A stretch of 64,000 bases of DNA from Eonycteris spelaea (Eukaryota; Chordata; Mammalia; Chiroptera; Pteropodidae). The position numbers and the translations under genes were made by a program. The notes beneath the pieces are model-generated. The model made no database searches. It was not told the DNA's origin and saw only the letters and a list, made by a program, of their open reading frames with translations. The DNA is taken from the NCBI GenBank assembly GCA_003508835.1, contig PUFA01000313.1, positions 992,001 to 1,056,000 on the forward strand, in the 5' to 3' direction. Below are positions 47,214-58,614 of the stretch, in pieces; position 1 is the first letter of the stretch; each line of letters starts with the position of its first letter.

Positions 47214-47477
47214 GCGCAGCATGCTGACCCTCCACGAGAGTTGCAGCATCAGTGACCTGGGTGGGAGCACACATGCTACCTGCTGCTGGTCATCGTCCTG
47301 CTCTACTTCAGCTTGTGGAAGGGAGTGAAGGCATCCAGGATGGTCGTGTGGATCACAGCCGCCATGCCATGTGTGGACCCCTTTGCTCTGCTCCTGCTAG
47401 GAATTACTCTTCCCGGAGCCACCTAGGGCATCAAAGCATACTCAAGCATTGACTTTCATCAGCTCTGTGAGGCTTCG
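47214..47477 (+). pseudogene. SLC6A3: Semi-processed SLC6 dopamine-transporter-like fragment (two fused exons)
   Basis: The translation contains '[14 protein letters not shown]', then after a frame change near 47270 '[18 protein letters not shown]', '[10 protein letters not shown]', 'GITLPGAT', 'GIKAY' and 'DFHQLCEAS'. These match consecutive parts of the sodium- and chloride-dependent monoamine transporters around transmembrane helices 4-5. '[14 protein letters not shown]', 'AMP', 'ALLL' and 'CEAS' fit the dopamine transporter better than the noradrenaline one. The first part ends at 47342 and the second (47343-47477) is 135 bp, which I recall as the length of exon 6. The two are joined with no intron, yet the first is preceded by a splice-acceptor-like tract. 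A stop (TAG 47424-47426) and the frameshift make it non-functional. A few bases beyond 47477 ('attgatggtg') may be the start of the next exon. It is a retrocopy of a partly spliced transcript, or less likely a duplicated gene piece that lost an intron. Confidence 0.82.
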
Positions 47478-47685
47478 AAGACTGATCATTGATGGTGAAG
47501 CATTCCTGCTGCCCATGGAATAGAGAGATCCAAATAGTATCAGATCAAAAACAAAGTCCTCCCCAAAAACAAACAAACAAAGTCCTGAGTTGGGCTGCAG
47601 ATTGCTGCAGTAAAGAAAGAGCTTGTTTCGGGTTAAAAACTCAAACACAACCCCTGGCTAAATTACAAAAAAAAAATTAATTAGA
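47478..47685 (+). other. Downstream part of the SLC6A3-like insertion with A-rich end
   Basis: No further SLC6 similarity is clear beyond about 47500. The stretch ends in an A-run (47668-47677), possibly the poly-A tail of the retrocopy, followed by an AT repeat that would hide a target duplication. Confidence 0.4.
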
Positions 47686-47824
47686 AATATATATATATAC
47701 ACATGTGTGTGTGTGTGTATTATATACATATATCTGTGTATATATACATATATAATATACATATATAGATACATACATATATATACATATATAGATACAT
47801 ACATATATATATATATATATATAA
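47686..47824. repeat. Compound (AT)n/(GT)n/(ATAC)n microsatellite
   Basis: Alternating purine-pyrimidine sequence for about 140 bases. The Y/I-rich C-terminal part of the minus frame 47677-48126 is due to this. Confidence 0.97.
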
Positions 47825-47954
47825 TTTAAAAAATTAAAGCATGTACACTTTAAGGAATAGAATAGAAAACCAGCTCCTGGGTAACTGGTCAATAAATTAA
47901 AATTTTCTGCAGGTGACAAAGAAAGGCCTGAAAAAGATAATCTTTCAAAATCCC

Positions 47955-48030
47955 CTTCTTTCCTTCCTTCTTTCCTTCCTTCCTGTTTGCCTGCCTGCCT
48001 CCCTGCCTGCTTGCCTGCCTTTCCTTCCTT
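47955..48030. repeat. (TTCC)n/(TGCC)n microsatellite
   Basis: TTCC units change into TGCC units and back. Confidence 0.95.
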
Positions 48031-48034
48031 ATTC

Positions 48035-48435
48035 ATACAAATATATTTGAATTTGGTTGACATCATTCTAAAAAAGCAACTCCCACAGCCCTGCTCTATT
48101 TCTGAGCTTATTTCTTTGTTTTCCATCTTTCTTAGAAGTTTATTCTAACTGCTCCTATTTCCTCCCTTCCTGTTTAAACCCCTTATCCTCTGCAATTGAA
48201 AGTCAATCCTCGTCAATTTCTAAAGCTGCTCCTTCAAGGTTGCAAAGGCTTCTTAATTATACATGTAACAAAGGTTTGTTCTCATCATCCTAGACTTTGC
48301 TCAGGGTGATCAACAAAGACCACTGAGCAGAGAACGGGTTAGTAACCTGGTTGTTTAAATGCATTCCTAACCTGATTTTTAAAATTTGTTTTCTTTTGTC
48401 TTTTCGGTGTTTCATTCCCCACAGAGGCTAAGACT
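48035..48435. other. Unassigned sequence
   Basis: Possibly an old L2-type relic at 48130-48330, but similarity is too weak to call. No gene. Confidence 0.35.
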
Positions 48436-48439
48436 TTGC

Positions 48440-48580
48440 AATACCCACCAGTGTTGCTTAACCAGAGGCGCACATAAGCAGCATCGCCTAGGATTTTGAT
48501 TCAGTTGCTCTGGGGTGAAACCAGGCGTATATGTTTTCAACATGTTCTCCACATAATTCTGCTTTGTACCAAATATGGGG
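48440..48580 (+). mobile_element. MER5A-like hAT-Charlie MITE, diverged
   Basis: 'ccagtgttgcttaaccagag', 'gcatcgcctaggattttgat', 'ttcagttgctctggggtgaa' and 'ttctccacataattctgctt' correspond to MER5A blocks in order. Confidence 0.6.
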
Positions 48581-48584
48581 ATTA

Positions 48585-50005
48585 ACTGTTAGAGAATTAG
48601 CAGCAGTCTGTATTTCTTTCTAAGATGTACTGTAAAAAATAATGTTTTGGTCTCTATCTTTTTATTTGAGAAACATGCTTTCTTACCTGCATGTTTTAAT
48701 ATTTTCAGGGTTTTTTAAAGTCTAGATATATACTACTTAGTATATATTATCTTACCCCTGAAGCTTTAAATCTTGGAATTATAGCCCTGAAAAAGTCGAC
48801 TAAAATTTAATAGATATTTATCTTATAAAGTATTAAGTTTAAAATAGTAAATAGGGGAAATATCAATATAAGTTCTTATAAGTTTATTAGATCATATTAC
48901 CATTGATTTTTCAATTATAAATTATATTTTAGGATTACTGCGTAAAATGAAGCATATTGTAATTTATCTTTGATGGCTTAATTGATAGCTACAAATGAGG
49001 TTTTTATGTCTTTTCACTGTAGTGTACTTCTTATGCACATGTCAAGTTTAAAAAACACTCCAGAATTACTTTGTCTTACTTTAACCAAAGTAACTAATCT
49101 AATTCTTCAACCTAAAACAAAGTGGCCATTGAAACAACCTAAAAAAAGTGGCCATTGAAACATATCATGTATCATTTACTGGAGAAAAATTAAAATCTAT
49201 ACAATAGCCCCAAATAATAATTTTCCTAGTTAAATAAAAGTGCCTTAAAATGAATGAATATTATGGGTCAAGAATATTTTAGCTAACTTTAGAAAATATA
49301 TCTTAGGGTAATTATTGCCATTCTATGAGAACTTGTAGAGTTAGAAATAGTCATTGAAATTAAGACTACCATTTCTTTCTCCTTTTTATATAAAAAAAGA
49401 TGGTTTCAAGAAATAATTTTGTATTATTGAATCACGTAGCTTATTTTTTTCTAGGATCAAAGAGCTATTGTATTTTTAACCCACTTATTAGGAAATGACT
49501 TTTGTAATTTCCAATATTTTAAGAAATAGGTCAGTGTGGAGACAAAATAAGAATGGGTTTCCTGCCCAGATTTTCATAGAAACAGAGAATAGAGATGAAT
49601 CAACTATGAAATAGTCACAGATATTTGTTGTTAGTTGGCTGAGATTATGAAAGAATTATTACTTGATTTGTAATTACTTGGAAAATTAAGGCCTTAAAAT
49701 ATTTGCAGTCGATGAGAAAAACATTTTTTTTTGGTTTCCTAGTTGTTTAGCTTAGTTTTGTGTGGGCAAGTGATCAAGAACATCTATGAAAAATGTATCT
49801 ACAAAAATCTAATGCCTGTTCAACATTTCTACCCTCCAAAGCAAAGATCACATCTGTGGTGACCAGCTCATCCAAGATTACTTGAAATTCCCATTTTTGA
49901 AGCTGAAATATCTATGTTCTTGGGATTCCCCATCAATTTCAGGCAAACCAGGATGGTTTGTCATCTTACCTTTTTATTTGCTGTTAAGATAAAGCAGAAC
50001 CTTCC
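48585..50005. other. Unique AT-rich sequence with a 27-bp tandem duplication
   Basis: No gene was recognised. The duplication at 49109-49161 is listed separately. Confidence 0.4.
49109..49161. repeat. 27/26-bp direct tandem duplication
   Basis: 'aacctaaaacaaagtggcc' plus 'attgaaac' is followed at once by the same unit with a single-base deletion and an otherwise near-identical sequence. Confidence 0.93.
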
Positions 50006-50009
50006 TCGT

Positions 50010-50660
50010 GGATTCATTCATTTATTCAGGATTTCAATAAGTATTTGCCAATGGTCTACTATATGCCAGTCTCTGTGCTAGCTGCTAAAGGGACAGTGAT
50101 AATTAAGACATCATTTCTGCCTTTAAGGAAGTTACAATCTAGTAGAGGATATGAACATTAAATAAATATGGTAACATTACCAAAGAGGAATATTAAATTT
50201 ATGTAGGAAAAGGAGAGTGAGTGGGGGGCTGGGAGAATGGCGTGAAGGGTTAAAGAAGTACAAATTAGTTGATAGATGGTCACAGGGATAGTGAGCACGG
50301 CATAGGGAATGCAGTCAGCAGTAATGTAATGGCTAGGTGGAGAGCCAGAAGAGAGAAAGAGCAATCAGGGGATCATTTTATAAACTATATAAATGTCTAA
50401 CCAATGTACTGTATATACTTGAAGCTAATAAAATAAAATTTAAAAATTTATGTAGGAGAGTTTAATTACAAGTCAAGATTCTGGGGATTCTAAGAAGTGC
50501 TTCTCTGTAAATGTGAGCAGGTAGAGGAGCAGGGGAGATGACAGAAATGAAGCTGGAGAGGTGGGCAGAGAATAAACAATATAGAGACCATAAGTTACGT
50601 TAGAGAGTTTGTATTTCATTATAAGAGCAATGGAAGCCCGATATTTCTTTTGTGAGAGTA
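50010..50660 (-). repeat. LINE-2 fragment, antisense, split by an L1 insertion
   Basis: 'ttcattcatttattcaggat', 'gtctactatatgccagtctc', 'ctttaaggaagttacaatct' lead up to the L1. After it, 'attataagagcaatggaagcc' continues. The start is the inverted L2 3' terminus, so it is well defined. Confidence 0.8.
50209..50443 (+). mobile_element. Short L1 3' UTR insertion with 14-bp target duplication
   Basis: A 235-bp, extremely 5'-truncated L1: 'agaagtacaaattagttg', 'catagggaatgcagtcagc', 'tataaatgtctaaccaatgt', 'tacttgaagctaataaaat' and an A-rich tail. It is flanked by identical 'aaatttatgtagga' at 50195-50208 and 50444-50457. The perfect duplication suggests a fairly recent insertion into the L2. 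The minus frame 50158-50364 is incidental. Confidence 0.93.
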
Positions 50661-50664
50661 GTTC

Positions 50665-52025
50665 ACCATTAAAATATTTGGTGTCTATCATTCTGCCCTT
50701 AAGAAGAGAGCTATATGAATGGTTAGAACAGGCGTTTCTAGGTTCTAAACTCCTTGGTTACACCTAACTGAAGTGAACTCTGCCATTCTTTTGTCAGACC
50801 AAGTAAGCTGCAATATACTGAGATCCATTCAAATCAGTGAAGCTATTCCTAAGTGCGTCAGATGACTCATCAAAAAAAAAAAGTCACCCAGAAGAACAAG
50901 CTGCCTTGCTGCCTTCTATTTCTGACAGTATCTTCAAATGCTGTTGTCCTAGTCAATTTATTTTAACTGGCGTCTGAGAGTGGAACTTCGGTGGTATAGG
51001 CATGGAGTTCAGATCTAAGGCTACCAGCTAAAGCAATCTTTTGTTTACTATGCAAGTAGGCTTTCCATCTGGAGAGTACAGAATGTACTGTTCATCTGTC
51101 ACACATTGGCCCCTATAAGGAGATAAATATCAGCCTTCCTTGCTGGATATTGTTTAACTGCTAATCCTCTTAAAGAAATCTTGCGTGTATCAACCATAGG
51201 GTAGTGTGTTTAAATGGCTCTGGGCAACCAAATAGGTACAGCCTTTCCCCCATATTAATATGGATCACTGAATTAAACTGACTAACAATATAAGCAATTA
51301 AAGGTTTCTGAGTTTAAAATGCTGATACTGTGTAGACAAAGCATCTGAATACTTTTCTAAGTTTTCAAATTTTATTCAAAACTTGGTATTACAGGCATAG
51401 CCTACACTTAGACGCCCAAGCAGATCTATCAAACTTGCAGTTTTTCTTGCAATCAATATTGATATCGGTAGTCATATTAATTCAGCTGTGAAGTCCACTG
51501 ACCTCACAGATGGGCAGAGTCTTTTGCTTGCCTCACCATTCTGATTATTTTGAACACATAGATATAGCCTGAGGAACAATTGGTAGTATTAATGCCAGGC
51601 TTATAGAATTATTAATCAACCTCTTAATGAAACATGATGACAGAAGAACAAAAGAAGTTGCTTTTAGGGAAAGCTCCAAAAAATTTATAACTCCTTTTGC
51701 ATTTTTGGTGGATATCCTGAAAATTTTAGCCATTGGTCTATCAATCTTCCATAATTCCCAGATGTTTCTTAAAAAAGAAAGACATTATAATTTTCCATAA
51801 AAACCTATTTTGCAAGCAGCTATCAATGTCAATCTAATTTTTCCTCTGCTTCAATGGCTTTCAAATGGTGAAAAAATGAAATAGGGGAATATCTGCATTT
51901 TAGACATATCAATAATTGCATGAGAGTCATAGATTTCTGTAGAGGAGAAAGTTTTTCTGTATTATTTACCAAGCCTGTATTTGTTGGATGTATATAAATA
52001 AACTTATTTAGTTTGAACCAGTTGT
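50665..52025. other. Unique sequence, no gene recognised
   Basis: Nothing was recognised on either strand. Confidence 0.4.
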
Positions 52026-52029
52026 TTTA

Positions 52030-52850
52030 TTGTTTTTTTAACAAACACTTTTAATTTTAATGTAATTGTAGATTTATATACAGTTGTGAGAAATAACATT
52101 GAGAGATATTTGTACATTTACACGATGGTAATCCTACAAAATTAAAGCACAATATCACATTCAGGGTATTGACATTGATACAATCAAGAGATGAAACATT
52201 TTTTTACCACTATAAGGATCTTTCATGTTACCCTTTCAAACACACATCAAATTCTGTCCTGCCCCACCCTACTATGGGTTTCCTTAAACCCTACTATGCC
52301 CTTCATTTCTATAATTTTGTCATTTCAAGAATGTTATATAGATGCAACCTTTGAGGATTGGGAATTTTTTTAGTCATCACTTTTTGGAGATTCATCCAGG
52401 TTGTTGCATGTATCAGTAGTTAATTATTTTATATTGCTGGGAAGTAGTCTATGGTATGGATATACCAATTTGCTTAACCATTCACTCATGGAAGGATATG
52501 TGGGCTGTTTCTAATTTAGAGCTATTATGAATAAAGCTGCTATGAATGTTTGTGTTTAAGTTTTTCTGTGACCATACCTCCAGGAAGAATGGCCAGGAAT
52601 GCAATTTCTCTGTCATATGGTAGGTACATGGGCACATGTTTATTTGGTTTTAAGAATCTGACAAATTATTTTCCAGAGCTGCTGTTCCGCTTTACATTCC
52701 TACCAACAAGATATGAGTGAACCAGTTTCTCTGTGTCCTTACAGGCATTTGTCATTATATTTTTATTTTAGTCAATGCAATAGTACTTCATTGTGGTTTT
52801 AATTTGCAGTTCACTAATGGCTAATACTGTGGAACATTTTTTTAAATAGT
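52030..52850 (-). mobile_element. Old L1M-type 3' end, antisense
   Basis: The antisense order is intact but diverged: 'ataacattgagagatatttg', 'ttcatccaggttgttgcatg', 'accattcactcatggaagg', 'ttatgaataaagctgctatg' and 'tcattgtggttttaatttgc'. It is older than the copies at 26 and 46 kb. Confidence 0.85.
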
Positions 52851-52854
52851 GAGT

Positions 52855-53395
52855 CCAAATTAGACTTTATTTGAATTCTTGTGCCTAGAGGACACAAATC
52901 TATAGCAGTACTACAAATATCAAGTATTCTGTAAGAACATAATATGAAAGAAATTTGATAAAGGCTTTTTCAAATTTGACAACAACCTTAAAAGCTTACA
53001 TGGCATTACCAATACCGAGAACTGAAGTTAAAAGAAGTTTTTAAAAAATATCAATGAAAATTGTTCTGATCAATCATACTTGGGGAAAGACTAAATTATG
53101 TTTCTACACTTGCTATGAAAAATTATATTATCAGCTCTTTGAGCTACAATAGAGCTATCAAAGAATATATAGCCCACAGATTTAGGAGAACGTCTCATAG
53201 AAGTGTGTCAATAAGTAATAAAAATGTTATTTCTTTGGATGTTGAACATCTTATCATGCACTTTTTTGTCATCTGTATATCTTCTTTGGTGAATGAACCA
53301 ATTTTCTGAAAACACACTATCACAACTCATCTAATATGAAACACATAATTTGCATATCCTTATAACTATAAAAAAAATGAGTCTTTAATTTAAAA
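52855..53395. other. Unique sequence
   Basis: Nothing was recognised. Confidence 0.4.
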
Positions 53396-53399
53396 GGCC

Positions 53400-54290
53400 C
53401 AGATTGTTTTCCTGGAGAATTCTACCAGATATTTAGGAGAAGAAGAATTAACACTGATTCTACACTCTCTTCTAGAAAATAGAAAAGGAGGAAACATTAC
53501 CCAATTCATTTTATGAAGCACATATTATGATAATACAAAAACTAGACAAAAACAATGCCAAAACAAGCAAACAACAGATGACTATTTCTCATGAATTAAA
53601 TGTAAAAATCTTTAACAAAATATCAGTGAATACAATTTAAAAATACATAAAAAGAATTGTACACTATGACCAATTGGAGTTTCACAGGTGCAAGGCTGTT
53701 TCAACATGTGAAAGTCAATGTAATTTGTCATATTAACCAGCTAAACAATAATATAATCATATCAATTGATTCAGAAGCATTTGACAAAATTCAACACTCA
53801 TTCATGATAAAAACTCTCCTAAAATAGGAATAGAGGGAACTTTCTTGGTTTCATAAAAATTACCTCTCCATAAACTTACAGCTTGTCTTCATCGTATTTA
53901 ATGGTGACTTTCTCCCTAAGACTGGGAACAAGGCAAAAATGTCCACTTTGACCACTCTTATTGAACCAATTTCTTTTAAGTGGCATTATCGTTTAACATT
54001 TCTAGTATAGGGAAGGAAAGTATCCTGGTAGTTTTCAAAAAATGTCTTCACTCAAAAAGTCTCTCTGTGAGGTTCAAACTTTCAGGTATAAAACAAGTAA
54101 GTCATGAGGATGTGATGTACAGCATAAGAAATATAGTCAATAATATTGTGATGGTGTGCTACAGTGTCAGATGGTTGCTTGACTTATCATGGTGATCATT
54201 TTTTTAGGTATAAAAATACTGAATAGTTATTGTGTACACCCGAAACTAATATGATATTGTATATTATCTATATTTAAATAAAAATATTTT
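53400..54290 (+). mobile_element. Internally deleted L1: RT-domain relic plus 3' UTR
   Basis: 53400-53980 is the reverse-transcriptase part of ORF2 at the nucleotide level: 'ggagaattctaccagatatt', 'gactatttctcatgaatt', 'gattcagaagcatttgacaa' and 'gggaacaaggcaaaaatg'. From about 54050 the sequence is L1 3' UTR, ending 'cgaaactaatatgatattgt' and an A-rich tail. About 2 kb of ORF2 is missing between them, so it is one deleted copy or two copies side by side. No long frame survives. Confidence 0.82.
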
Positions 54291-54294
54291 TTCA

Positions 54295-55815
54295 AAAGGT
54301 CTGTATGTTAAAGATGAAAAACAAACCAATAGAAATTAAAGTTGCATTCAGGTATTTTTTTTCCTTTTTTGAAATAAAGATCCACAAAGCTTTCAATCTC
54401 TGAAATTGACTTGCCAACGCAATTTAAAACCTTTCCAAGCATTTTTGTAAATCCTGTATACCCAGGAATAAAAAGCAGAAGTAGACTTCTATCTATTTTT
54501 TAAAAATTTATACTCTACAAAGAGGAAGTGAATAATTTTTTAAAGAATTTCCTGTTGGAATTCTCCAGGGAAACATATGCTTGGTTTGGTTATAGAATTT
54601 CTTTTCAATTATTCATTCTTTTCAAGAGTTCCATATGATCATTTATACCTTTGAGAAGAGTGATTCTTACATACTGTTGTCAACTCTTATATTTGAAAAG
54701 AAGATACAGAAAATCAGGAGAGTTACTCTTTAAGTGACACCCTTGGCTAGCATATTTTATTTGATCTTTAGAGTTTTATAATCATTTATATTTTATAGCA
54801 AAACAGCCAACAGAAATTGGTAATGGAAAACACTCTAGTATCTATATGTTTTAGCTAAAATGTGGACTCAGTTTAAATGCATATGTTAGTACTCAAAATA
54901 TGCTCTACTATATACTATATACATACATATTTTAGATTATCCCCATAATCAAAGAGTAAAGAAGCTGATCCCCATTGCTATAGGACACTTTTTAATAATA
55001 GAAGTGTGAGTCTATTGATGTGTAACAAACCACACGAAACTCTAGTGACTATAAGGGTAGCTATTACTCTTATTCTATTAATGAAGAAATTGAGATGCCT
55101 ATTTTATATGACTTTCCTGAGCCAAGCCAAGCAAATAAGAAGCACATTCAGAACCCAAATATAGATCTTCTAACTTGCTATTCACATGTCTCCACTTTAT
55201 CCACTTTGATTAAATCAAATGCAAATTACTGTAGATACTTGTTAAGAAATGTTACTGGTAAATGTCCACTATCTATTCATGGTATTGTGTTAATGGAGTT
55301 ATTCTATTGACTGACTATAGATGCCTTAATACCATATTAACAGCTTCTCCAAAAGTATATTCTAAAATCTAACACATTTTAAATAAGGCACAGATCAAGA
55401 AATCAGTTTAAGCTGTATATATTGATCTTAAAATATGTAACTTGGTGGTCTATAAATCAATTTATTACATGTAAATCTTTTTATTTTTTTATTCAGCAAT
55501 TTCTCTAAGATAAAGTTGTTTATAAGGCAACACCGTTTCTGAATTAATGTTGCCTCAGGTCCATCTTTTAATTTATAAACTCTCTACCTTGGCTTGTGTT
55601 TAAACCCTGGGAATAGAACACAGCTACCTGAAGGACTAAACCCTTTTCTAACTAGAATCAAGTGTGATCCTTTAAATGATAAGTTTGAAATTTTTAAGCC
55701 TCAACATGAATTAAATTGTGATTTTAATTTTTTTAAAAAATTAAGCATTAAAATAGAAAAGCATATATTCTCTTATATTAGGCTATTTTCAAGATACACT
55801 ATTCAAATTCGGAGC
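54295..55815. other. Unique sequence, no gene recognised
   Basis: Nothing was recognised. A plus frame at 55095-55310 has no domain. Confidence 0.4.
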
Positions 55816-55816
55816 T

Positions 55817-55817
<1 letters not shown>

Positions 55818-55880
<63 letters not shown>
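55818..55880. repeat. (TG)n microsatellite
   Basis: About 31 perfect TG units, the longest dinucleotide tract in the window and likely polymorphic. The C-V repeats of the frame 55594-55956 come from it. Confidence 0.98.
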
Positions 55881-55881
<1 letters not shown>

Positions 55882-55884
55882 TTC

Positions 55885-56880
55885 CTGGAACCAATCAACC
55901 TGTTGAGTACCTCAATGTTTGCTACATTCTCATTTGAAATAAAGTATGAGAGATAATTAATAATGTCAGATTTACTTATCTGTGTCTATGCTCACTAATT
56001 AGTTTCAAGTAAAATATAGGCTTCTTGAACAAGTAGCTATCAATTGATTAATGCAGCTCAATGAATTGTTTTCAGAATTATAATTCGACTTGTTTTATTT
56101 TTAAACTCAGACTCTCTTGTGTTGATAGCTGTAACCTCAGCTTCTTTTAAAACCAGGATTTTGGATGTGATCTAAGAATTTTTGTAAACTTAAGAAATTT
56201 GCTTTGTCCTTGATTTTTCAAAATGCCTTTGCTTTTATCAGGTAAGGGAGTAGGAGTGTTGTTTTCAAAGCTAATTATAGTTTAAAAGTCACTACTGAAC
56301 ACCACCACTAATAAAACAAACAAACAAAAAATAAAGTTGCTTCTCTGTAGGGAAGCAAAAAAGAAAGTAGGAGTCAGACTGCCAAGATTCCACAGTGCTA
56401 TATTGAATCTAACTCTGCCATTCACTAGATGTGTGATTACAAATGGAAGATGTACAGGTAAACACTTCACTGAACTAAGAAAGAAAAAAATATACATAAA
56501 AATGGGTATTAAGTTCTCTGTAAATCGAGTTCTTTTGCTTTGCTGTTTATAACAATGATCCTACATTTTTTCTTCAGACTTTCCAATGGTACCTTTATTA
56601 GATTGTAATTGATTCACCACAACCCATTAATTCTCAAAGTAGAATAATGTTCAAAGGAGAGACACAGTTGACATAGTTATGGCTGTGTCAGCACATTTAA
56701 CATAATTTACTTTAATAGGGTTTCCTACTTGGCTATCATAAAGCTTCTGGGTGGAGAATTTGAGTGTCAGGTTTTAGCCAGAATGACTCTTTCCTTCTAG
56801 TCAGTTTTATAAATGTGTGCTTATTGGAGATTTGAATATGGACATAGAAAGCAAAGAATTACCTCTTTCACATATCACTC
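55885..56880. other. Unique sequence, possible MIR scrap
   Basis: 'ctgccattcactagatgtgtg' at 56415-56435 resembles a MIR core. Otherwise nothing was recognised. Confidence 0.4.
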
Positions 56881-56884
56881 TAGA

Positions 56885-57065
56885 AGGCAATGCAATTTAA
56901 TGGAAAAAACACAGTATAAGAAATACGAATACTCAGTTCTAGATCTACTCCCTATTTATCCAATATATGACATTGAAAAAGTCAACGTCTCAATTTCCCT
57001 ACTGTAAAATGGGGGGAAAAAATTTGCCTCTCAAAAGTATAATAATCAAATTAAATGATGTGGGG
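56885..57065 (+). repeat. MIR SINE, sense
   Basis: 'cagttctagatctactccct', 'atatgacattgaaaaagtca', 'tctcaatttccctactgtaa' and 'aatcaaattaaatgatg' match sense MIR. Confidence 0.75.
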
Positions 57066-57249
57066 GAGATTAAAATCATTTTTGCTATCTACTTTTTGAT
57101 AGTACAGAGTTCTGATAATATGTAAAAATTATGAAGCATAACTGAAACCACCATCTAACTCAACTAGATTCTTAGCAATATTGTTGCAACTACCAATGTG
57201 TTCCTTCCATAGTCAGTCCCACTGCCTCCTTCTGTTTACTCTCAGCTGC

Positions 57250-58610
57250 TTTTAAGACCCACTCCTTGCCTTTTAGTTTTTGAAATTTCACTACAATGTT
57301 TCAAAGTCTGTGGATTTCTTTTAATATATCTTGCTTTGTATGCATTGTTTCCTAGTAAGTGTACATAGACATATGTTAGGCTTTCTCATTCTGTTTTATC
57401 TATCACCTCTTTTTCATTGTTTTCTCATCTACTTCTCTTTCTATGCTTCATTCTCAATAATTTCTTCAGCTCTATTTCCAGATTAGTGATTCAGTTGTGG
57501 GCTGTGTCTAATATATTATTTGACCAGTCTTTTTAGCTTTTGAGTTTGACTATTATACAAAATTTAATTAAACTTCTAACATTTGTTTGTTCTTTTACTT
57601 ATTTTGGATTTTATTAGTGCATCATATATTTTTGGATGTAAGTCCTTTATTAGATATATGTTTTGAAAATATTTTTTCCAGTCAGTAACTTGTCTTTTCA
57701 TTCTCTTAACAGTGTCTTTTGTAGAGCAGATGTTTTTAATTTTAATGCATTCTAGCTTATCAATTTTTTATTCCACAGATTATACTCTTGGTGTTGTACC
57801 TAAAAAGTTATCACCAAACACAAGGTCACCTAGATTTTTCCTATATTATATTTTAGAAATTTGAGTTATGCATTTTATATACAGGTCTATAATCTATTTT
57901 GAGCTATTTGTTGTGGAAGATATAAAATCATATTAAGATTTTTTTTGATATAGACATCTAGTTGTTCTAGCACCATTTGTTGAAACATTTATCCTTTATC
58001 CATTGAATTACCTTTGCTTCTTTGTCAAAAGTCAGTGGATTATATATGTGTGGGCCTACTTTGGGACTCTCTTTTTTGTTCCATTGATAATGCGTGTATT
58101 ATTTTCCCAATACCGTACTGACTTGACTGAAGATTTGTAGCAAGTCTTGAAGTTGGGTAGTTTCAGTATACTGACTTTATTCTTCCTTAGTTTTCAGTTG
58201 GCAATTCTGAGTCTTTTGCCTTTTGATATAAACTTTAGAGTTAATTTGTTAATAACCAAAAAATTAGTTGCTAGGATTTTGAATGATATTTCATTAAATC
58301 TACAGATCAAGTTGGGAAATGCTGACATCTTAATAATATTGAAGCTTCCTATCCATGAACACAAATGGTGTCTTCATTTATTTAGATCTTTGAATTTTTG
58401 TCATAGTGCGCAGGTTTTTTCATGTACAAATTATACAAATTTTATTAAACCTAAGTATTCTTTTTTCTGTGCTTATATACGGTGTTTAGTTTATAACTTA
58501 AAATTTCATTTTTTCCTTTCTAATATAGATAAAAACTGTTATGTATTAATTTTGTAACCCACGATCCTGCTATAATTATTTATTAATTCCAGGAGTATTT
58601 GTTTTTAATT
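57250..58610 (-). mobile_element. Old L1 (L1M-type) internal region, antisense
   Basis: The antisense L1 motifs run in order: 'tttctcatctacttctcttt', 'gtaagtcctttattagatat', 'cattctcttaacagtgtctt', 'caccatttgttgaaacattt', 'agtcttgaagttgggtagtt' and 'aagcttcctatccatgaaca'. The plus frame 58147-58557 (136 codons) is antisense to this relic and is not a gene. Confidence 0.85.
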
Positions 58611-58614
58611 TTTA

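Noticed and set aside
46945..47328. 127-codon plus frame and overlapping minus frames as novel proteins
   Set aside because: They lie in the GC-rich probable intron and the SLC6A3-like pseudogene. The plus frame is out of the SLC6 frame after the frameshift, and its tail is serine/cysteine noise.
47677..48126. 149-codon minus-strand open frame
   Set aside because: It crosses two microsatellites. The K/Q/A/G and Y/I runs are simple-repeat translation.
58147..58557. 136-codon plus-strand open frame
   Set aside because: It is antisense to an old L1 ORF2 region. The hydrophobic composition comes from AT-rich L1 antisense sequence.
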